DNA of 16,509 bases from Candidatus Caldarchaeum sp. GTDB lineage: Archaea > Thermoproteota > Nitrososphaeria_A > Caldarchaeales > Caldarchaeaceae. The stretch covers positions 1 to 16,509 of the forward strand of contig JANWZU010000133.1 of the NCBI GenBank assembly GCA_025054795.1, given 5' to 3'. Positions 11,941-16,509 of the stretch are shown here, piece by piece (position 1 is the first letter of the stretch; the number at the start of each line of letters is the position of its first letter). The notes under the pieces were generated by a model that saw only the letters and a list, made by a program, of their open reading frames with translations, was not told the DNA's origin and did no database searches. Made by a program: the position numbers and the translations under genes.

Positions 11941-14900
11941 GACGACTCCGTCAGAAACGACTCCAAGCTCGTCTGCTTAGGCTCGCTAGACCTCCTCCTC
12001 GAAGACTTGAAAAGGTCCAGCACAGTCTCGACAGCGGCCAGAGTGTTCTCCTTGAGGTACGCGCTCCGCAGTCTCTTCTCAGCCATCTGCTCAGCCAGCT
12101 CGATGTACTTCTCAACCCCGCCTCTGAAGACGGTTAGGCTGAGGTCAAGCTGACAGTATGGACACTTTCCCGTCAGCGGGAGGCGTCTGTATTTTTTGTT
12201 GCATTTCTTGCAGCGGAAGCTCTGCACCATAAAGGCTTTGACGTTGCCGATTATGTCGGGCAGGATGTGGGACGACACGATGCTGTCGACTACAGCTGCG
12301 TCCTTAACTCCGGCAAGCCTGTCCATCAGCTCAAGCTGAACCGTGATTTTCTCCATCATCGTCTCAAGCGTCTTGTAAGCCGACGCAATACCCGGAACCG
12401 TCAGCATCGACTGCACATGGGTGAAGGATGTTCCAACAGCCTCCGTGCCTGCCTCAAGGTCGTCTCCAACCGTTCTGACCAACGGACGGGCCTCGGCTAT
12501 CTTCCTCCTCTCAGATGAGAGCCTGTAGAACTCGGCTGGAATCCTACTCCATACGTCTACGTTGTGGGCCTGTTCGTCGACTTCCTCCGGATAGACTATG
12601 CGTGTTATCAGCAGAGGCGTGTCCATCTTGCCGCCGATCCGGTCGGGGATGAAGAGGCGTGAGAAGTTCATAAGTACATCGGCCAGCAGCATCAAGCTGT
12701 CTTCGTCTCCGTCGCAGTCCCGGCGTTTAGCTGCGTGGAAAACAGGATGGGCGAAGTTAACCTCGGCGTCCACAAACCCTATCACCCTACCCACCACCGC
12801 AACGTACGTGTGAGGCGAAAGCCCTACGACCAGCTGTCCGACAAGGTCTTCGACGCTGTTCAGGTTGTAAAGCCTGTCCATGCCGGCTGAGTAGTGAAGC
12901 AGTTCGTCGACGTATTTCGAGGCTTTGAGGAGGTAGGCTGCTGCTTTCCTCGATATTACTAGGTCTTGGAGCTTGAGCTCGCATATTTGGTTGGCTGAGG
13001 TTAGGTGGTTGCCGTGGACGTCGTGGGTGTAGCCGAGGCTTCTCAGCTTCTCCACGCTAGTTCCTATCATGGACGGTGTGAAATGCGTCATCGGGGCGTT
13101 GGTTGCGTCGAAGCGGACGGTGCCGTCCTTGTAAACGCTGAGGCCGTGCTTGGCTCTCAAAACCCCTTTCAGAAAGTTCTCCGGAGTCTTCGTCAAGCTT
13201 GTAAGGCCTTTAACCCCGCTGATCCGCTGAGGCGGAGGCTCTCCGATTTTCTGAAGAGCTTCAGAAAGCTCCTTCCGCACGTCAACCCTCTGGACAGCTG
13301 TGTACTTTACCCGTCCTCCGCATTTACCGCAAACCTCTACCACGGATGCTTGGTAGACGTTCTTGCATTTTGCGCATACGCCGTAAACGTCTGCAGGAGC
13401 TCGGCATGCCTCACATCTCTCCTTCCACCCCAAGGCTCCGCACTCACGGCATCTTCTGACCACAAGCTCAACAGCAACGACACCTCCCTCGGAGAAGACG
13501 TTCATCACGTCTCGCATCTGACCTCCAGCAAGCCCCAGAGGGAATAGAAAATGGACAGCTGGCTTCATGCGTCGTGGGCCTGCCTTCTCCGGCCGGCCCA
13601 TCCTAGCAGTCAGGCTCGAGCCTCTCTTGTCTTTCACAACTATTCCTGAGATTTTACGCAGAGCTTCCAGCGTGTCTTTTTCGTCTTCCAGCACGAAATT
13701 CTGTTCAGGCTTTAGCAGGTTGGTAAGCACGTAGAGGTCTGTTTTGTTGAGAGAGATGCTGCCGTCTCCATGGACTCTGTGCTCGACTAGCACAGCCTCG
13801 AGTATCTTCTTGACCTCGGGGTCTTTTTTCAGATGGGTCTCTGTTTCTGTCTCACGCAGAGGTTGGGCCAGCCATTCACGTAGTTTCTGAAGGCTGTGGG
13901 GCTTGATGTTCGTCCAGAAATGCAGGTACCGTGGATGCAACGGTATGTTTGCCGCACGGCTCAGTTTGAACGCCTCTTCAGCCGTTGGAATCACCAGCAG
14001 CGGGTTCTCCAGAAACCCTGCTAAACGGTTAACTGTTATTCCAGTTCTGTCAGAAACCTGCTTCAGCCCGGCGTCCAGCACGGCGGCTGCGAGGTCGTTG
14101 CCCCACCACTCCTCGCAGTATCCCGGAGGCCTCAGCTCGACGTTGTTCTCCACACAGTCCCCCACAGACACTAGTATGTCTCCTAGAAACAGAACCTGAT
14201 CCAAACGGTCGGCCACTTGCCTGAAGACATCCTCCGAACCAACTCGGACGACGCTTCCGTCAACAGTCTTCACGACAGGAGGCTCAAGCACGTCGACGGG
14301 CGCAACAACTCCGCCCTTGCCGGGAAAGTCGGCCTTCAACTGTGTTCCGGCCACTATGTACCCTTTGAGAACCTTCATCGTAAGCGGATGCAGTCCGTAC
14401 GCAGCCATCCCAGTCGTGAAAGCCCTTCCGTATCTTATTCTGAAGCCGCCGAACGTTTCTGCCAGAGATATCACGGGTCGTCCGCCGATGACCTCCAGCT
14501 CATGCTCCTCTTCCTCTTCTCCCACGTTGAGCTGAGCTTCGGCCAGCTCCTCAATCCAGTCCCATCCCGACATGCCCATCGACCTCACGACCTTCAGCAC
14601 CTTCTTGGCACGGCCGACGATTCCGTCGTTCACAACTCTCAACGCACCGCCACGCAGGTAGTTTGTCTCTATCCTTTCGAGGTCTCGGTAGGACGGGGTG
14701 AGGACGTTGTCGGTTGCGACGCCGCTTATCTCGACAGGCGTCATCTTGTAGGCGTAGGCTATCAGCCTGTCGGGAACGCTGTACTGAAACCTGCTAACCC
14801 TCCTAACATAGGTCCGCAGCTCCTCCACAAACCTCTTCACCTCCTCATCCCTCGCCTTGAACCTGTCAAGCCCGTAAAGCCTTCTCACGTAGTCGGCTAG

Positions 14901-15374
14901 AACTACCACAGTAGCCAGCTCTGTTCCTCCTGCAGCTCTTATCGGGCCTGCGAAGTAAACAGCCAAATACTTGCTGCCGTCGTCGTTCTGCTTAATCCTC
15001 ACGTGTGATATTCCCTCGGAAGGGGCTGCTGTGATGCACGGCGGTGTCAGAACGGCGAGGGCTGTGCAGACAGCCTGCTTGATCACCTCCTCTTCCGACG
15101 CTTGGCCCATGCTCGTGTAAACTATCTCCTCGCAGAGCTTGAACGCCAGCTCGATGCCCGCAAGCCTCCCCTTGTACCGCCTTATCTTCTCAGCTACGTT
15201 CTTGGGGCCTACGAGAAGCTCAACCCTCTCCTCCATCCTGTCGGCGAAAACAGCCTCGACAAACGGCAGAGGGCTGTTCGTCCTAGCCCTAAACTCCGAC
15301 GCAACCCTATAAACTCTCTCAACCTCACGCAGAAGACCAGCCCGGTACTCCTCCAGCTCAGCGTTCAAACCCAT
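11937..15374 (-). CDS. polC: DNA polymerase II (family D) large subunit DP2
   Basis: A full-length, intein-free 1145-residue catalytic subunit of PolD, the replicative polymerase of most archaea outside Crenarchaeota. Visible hallmarks are the conserved FAGPIRAAGGTE segment (141-152), two zinc-binding clusters in the middle (Cys642/645/654/657 and Cys667/670/682/685), the catalytic CDGDED motif (887-892; Asp888 and Asp890 correspond to the paired essential aspartates of the Pyrococcus enzyme), MLLADVLMNFSR just after it, and a C-terminal zinc finger (Cys1055/1058/1071/1074). The last residues, QTSLESFL (1134-1141), match a PCNA-interacting (PIP) box. Its partner, the DP1 proofreading subunit, is not in the window. 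The start is ATG 15374, with a TATA box 24 bases upstream. Confidence 0.97.
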   Translation of the reverse strand: MGLNAELEEYRAGLLREVERVYRVASEFRARTNSPLPFVEAVFADRMEERVELLVGPKNVAEKIRRYKGRLAGIELAFKLCEEIVYTSMGQASEEEVIKQAVCTALAVLTPPCITAAPSEGISHVRIKQNDDGSKYLAVYFAGPIRAAGGTELATVVVLADYVRRLYGLDRFKARDEEVKRFVEELRTYVRRVSRFQYSVPDRLIAYAYKMTPVEISGVATDNVLTPSYRDLERIETNYLRGGALRVVNDGIVGRAKKVLKVVRSMGMSGWDWIEELAEAQLNVGEEEEEHELEVIGGRPVISLAETFGGFRIRYGRAFTTGMAAYGLHPLTMKVLKGYIVAGTQLKADFPGKGGVVAPVDVLEPPVVKTVDGSVVRVGSEDVFRQVADRLDQVLFLGDILVSVGDCVENNVELRPPGYCEEWWGNDLAAAVLDAGLKQVSDRTGITVNRLAGFLENPLLVIPTAEEAFKLSRAANIPLHPRYLHFWTNIKPHSLQKLREWLAQPLRETETETHLKKDPEVKKILEAVLVEHRVHGDGSISLNKTDLYVLTNLLKPEQNFVLEDEKDTLEALRKISGIVVKDKRGSSLTARMGRPEKAGPRRMKPAVHFLFPLGLAGGQMRDVMNVFSEGGVVAVELVVRRCRECGALGWKERCEACRAPADVYGVCAKCKNVYQASVVEVCGKCGGRVKYTAVQRVDVRKELSEALQKIGEPPPQRISGVKGLTSLTKTPENFLKGVLRAKHGLSVYKDGTVRFDATNAPMTHFTPSMIGTSVEKLRSLGYTHDVHGNHLTSANQICELKLQDLVISRKAAAYLLKASKYVDELLHYSAGMDRLYNLNSVEDLVGQLVVGLSPHTYVAVVGRVIGFVDAEVNFAHPVFHAAKRRDCDGDEDSLMLLADVLMNFSRLFIPDRIGGKMDTPLLITRIVYPEEVDEQAHNVDVWSRIPAEFYRLSSERRKIAEARPLVRTVGDDLEAGTEAVGTSFTHVQSMLTVPGIASAYKTLETMMEKITVQLELMDRLAGVKDAAVVDSIVSSHILPDIIGNVKAFMVQSFRCKKCNKKYRRLPLTGKCPYCQLDLSLTVFRGGVEKYIELAEQMAEKRLRSAYLKENTLAAVETVLDLFKSSRRRSSEPKQTSLESFLTESS

Positions 15375-15393
15375 CCAACAACCACGCCGAATG

Positions 15394-15401
15394 CATATAA
15401 A
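15394..15401 (-). promoter_or_regulatory. TATA box for the PolD large-subunit operon
   Basis: TTTATATG on the minus strand lies in the 30-base gap after the upstream regulator gene, centred about 24 bases before ATG 15374. It indicates that the polymerase operon has its own near-leaderless promoter. Confidence 0.55.
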
Positions 15402-15404
15402 CGC

Positions 15405-16509
15405 TTACGCAACTGCAGGAAGGCTGTACCTCCTACTCCTAGTCTGTCCTCTAACCTCAATCGGAATAGTTTTCAAAAGGTTGTTCAACGCCTTTACGAC
15501 CGTTGGCCTGCTAACACCCAACAACTTTGAGAGCTCCTTGGTTGATAGCGGGCCCTTCAAACTCAACAGCTGTATTATCTCGGCTTCTAGCTGGTTTGAG
15601 GTCCTGGAAAAAACTACCGTGGTAGCGTCAGCTTGCCATTCATCAACTCTGAAAATTATCCCAGCACGACTGCATGCTTCACGCATGCGAACGATTCCTG
15701 TTCCAAGCTCTTCAACTAATCCAACTCGGTACATCAGGTCGGCTAACACAGGGTTTCGCGGCTTAGACTTCGGCTTCTCCGGCGTCACCCCCAAAGGAAA
15801 ACCACCCGGGTTATTTATCGTGATCATGTTCGGCAACACTTTAACCACCACACTCCCTTCAGACAAGTAGTTTCTATGCGTGACTGCGTTGACCACAGCT
15901 TCACGCAAAGCCTCCAGAGGATAGGCAGGCTTATCAGTTCGCGCAACATCTTTACTTTCCCAACCAACAGAAACAACTTTTTCAGACAGATAAGTCATAA
16001 TGGAGAATACAAGTATCCACAAAGGTTCTGTAAATCTTTTGTCATCTAAGACAGAGCCTGTTGCGGATTGTATAACTATTCGGATATCAGAGTTAGATAT
16101 GTATTTAGTTGGGTTTTCTGAAAACATTAAGATGCCGGCGTTTGTGGGATTTTCATCGACGCCGATCTTCAGATTGTTGAGAGCTTCTTTCAAAGACCAT
16201 GTTGCAGCTTTAGACGGCAGCCTTCCTCTTTCAACAGCCGAATAGATGTATTTCTTTACTAGTTCTTCGTCCAAAACGTGAATGCCGAGGTCCTTGCGCA
16301 CCACCTCGTCAAACCTTACTGCACCTTTTTCAGCGAAGAGTAAGGCTATTTCCTCAGGAGCAGCCTTGCGAACACTTGAACTAATCCTAACAAACACGTC
16401 GTCGCCGAATCTGTGAACCTTCGATACAGGCTCTACCTCTACAACCAAAAAATCTTTTCCATCAACCGCGATTAGCTTTGTGGTTAGTTTAGGTCTCGGA
16501 TAGATTGCG
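15405..16509 (-). CDS. AlbA_2 / HATPase_c_4-type putative transcriptional regulator (COG2865), N-terminus beyond window
   Basis: The frame is open from the right window edge to a stop at 15405-15407, so the gene is truncated at its 5' end; a TTG at 16446-16448 is not needed as a start because 20 sense codons lie upstream. The visible N-terminal part (IYPRP, VVEVEPVSKVHRFGDDVFVRISSS, KAAPEEIALLF) fits the end of an AlbA_2 domain. A GHKL-like ATPase region follows: LREAVVNAVTHRNY (N-box), ITINNPGGFP (G1-like) and EELGTGIVRM. A winged helix ends the protein (LSTKELSKLLGVSRPTVVKALNNLL). This family is found in many prokaryotes, sometimes linked to defence or mobile islands; functions are poorly known. 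GC content in its 5' half is clearly below that of neighbours. No evidence ties it to PolD beyond adjacency. Confidence 0.85.
   Translation of the reverse strand, partial: AIYPRPKLTTKLIAVDGKDFLVVEVEPVSKVHRFGDDVFVRISSSVRKAAPEEIALLFAEKGAVRFDEVVRKDLGIHVLDEELVKKYIYSAVERGRLPSKAATWSLKEALNNLKIGVDENPTNAGILMFSENPTKYISNSDIRIVIQSATGSVLDDKRFTEPLWILVFSIMTYLSEKVVSVGWESKDVARTDKPAYPLEALREAVVNAVTHRNYLSEGSVVVKVLPNMITINNPGGFPLGVTPEKPKSKPRNPVLADLMYRVGLVEELGTGIVRMREACSRAGIIFRVDEWQADATTVVFSRTSNQLEAEIIQLLSLKGPLSTKELSKLLGVSRPTVVKALNNLLKTIPIEVRGQTRSRRYSLPAVA

Noticed and set aside
13005..13547. 180-codon plus-strand frame opposite the PolD gene
   Set aside because: It is antisense to the zinc-finger region of a well-supported polymerase, has no family resemblance, and arises from GC-rich codon bias.
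14217..14900. 227-codon plus-strand frame opposite the PolD gene
   Set aside because: Same reason: the minus-strand frame is conserved DP2, and the plus-strand translation is His/Pro/Ser-rich shadow sequence.
16446..16448. TTG as the start of the right-edge regulator
   Set aside because: Twenty sense codons upstream continue the AlbA_2-like domain to the window edge, so the gene is truncated and does not start here.

Overview
The window looks archaeal and chromosomal. It carries both halves of that signature: the large (catalytic) subunit of the archaea-specific family D DNA polymerase and a 56-residue Sec61-beta/SecG, together with a DUF2070 membrane protein, an archaeal-type metallo-beta-lactamase RNase and TATA boxes 24-31 bases upstream of nearly leaderless starts (several GTG or TTG). 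PolD argues against Sulfolobales-type Crenarchaeota. Moderate GC (by eye about 53-57%) and secreted quinoprotein-like dehydrogenases suggest, by inference only, a Thaumarchaeota/Aigarchaeota-type lineage. I found no tRNA, rRNA, CRISPR, IS element or gene-free stretch above 300 bases.

Region 1 (1-8645) is an envelope/redox neighbourhood. It holds the tail of an unrecognised gene, a secreted and membrane-anchored protein of unknown function, a 14-helix-type MFS exporter, two paralogous secreted beta-propeller quinoprotein-like dehydrogenases (each with a signal peptide and a C-terminal membrane anchor), an ABC ATPase plus NosY-like permease lying between them, a membrane-anchored cupredoxin divergent from the second quinoprotein, and a PqqD-like small protein. 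A reasonable working model is oxidation of a substrate outside the membrane with electrons passed to a blue copper protein. The active-site positions of both propellers depart from classical PQQ alcohol dehydrogenases, so substrate and even cofactor are uncertain.

Region 2 (8646-15374) is conserved archaeal housekeeping: DUF2070, the beta-lactamase-fold exonuclease, SecG, a small winged-helix protein, and PolD large subunit. The winged-helix gene overlaps the polymerase stop codon by ATGA, so the two probably share a transcript. The polymerase has two zinc-binding cysteine clusters in its middle, a third near the C-terminus, the catalytic CDGDED motif, no intein, and a terminal PIP-box-like motif.

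Region 3 (15405 to the right edge) is a 5'-truncated AlbA_2/ATPase-like/winged-helix regulator of visibly lower GC, plausibly a more recent acquisition.

Genes are packed tightly. Two convergent pairs share a palindromic CTAG as stop codons on both strands, and a third convergent pair overlaps by 23 bases. Three start calls differ from the simplest ATG/GTG/TTG choice: the MFS gene appears to extend upstream to an ATT or CTG start, the ABC ATPase probably starts at GTG 4213, and the last gene runs off the window instead of starting at an internal TTG.
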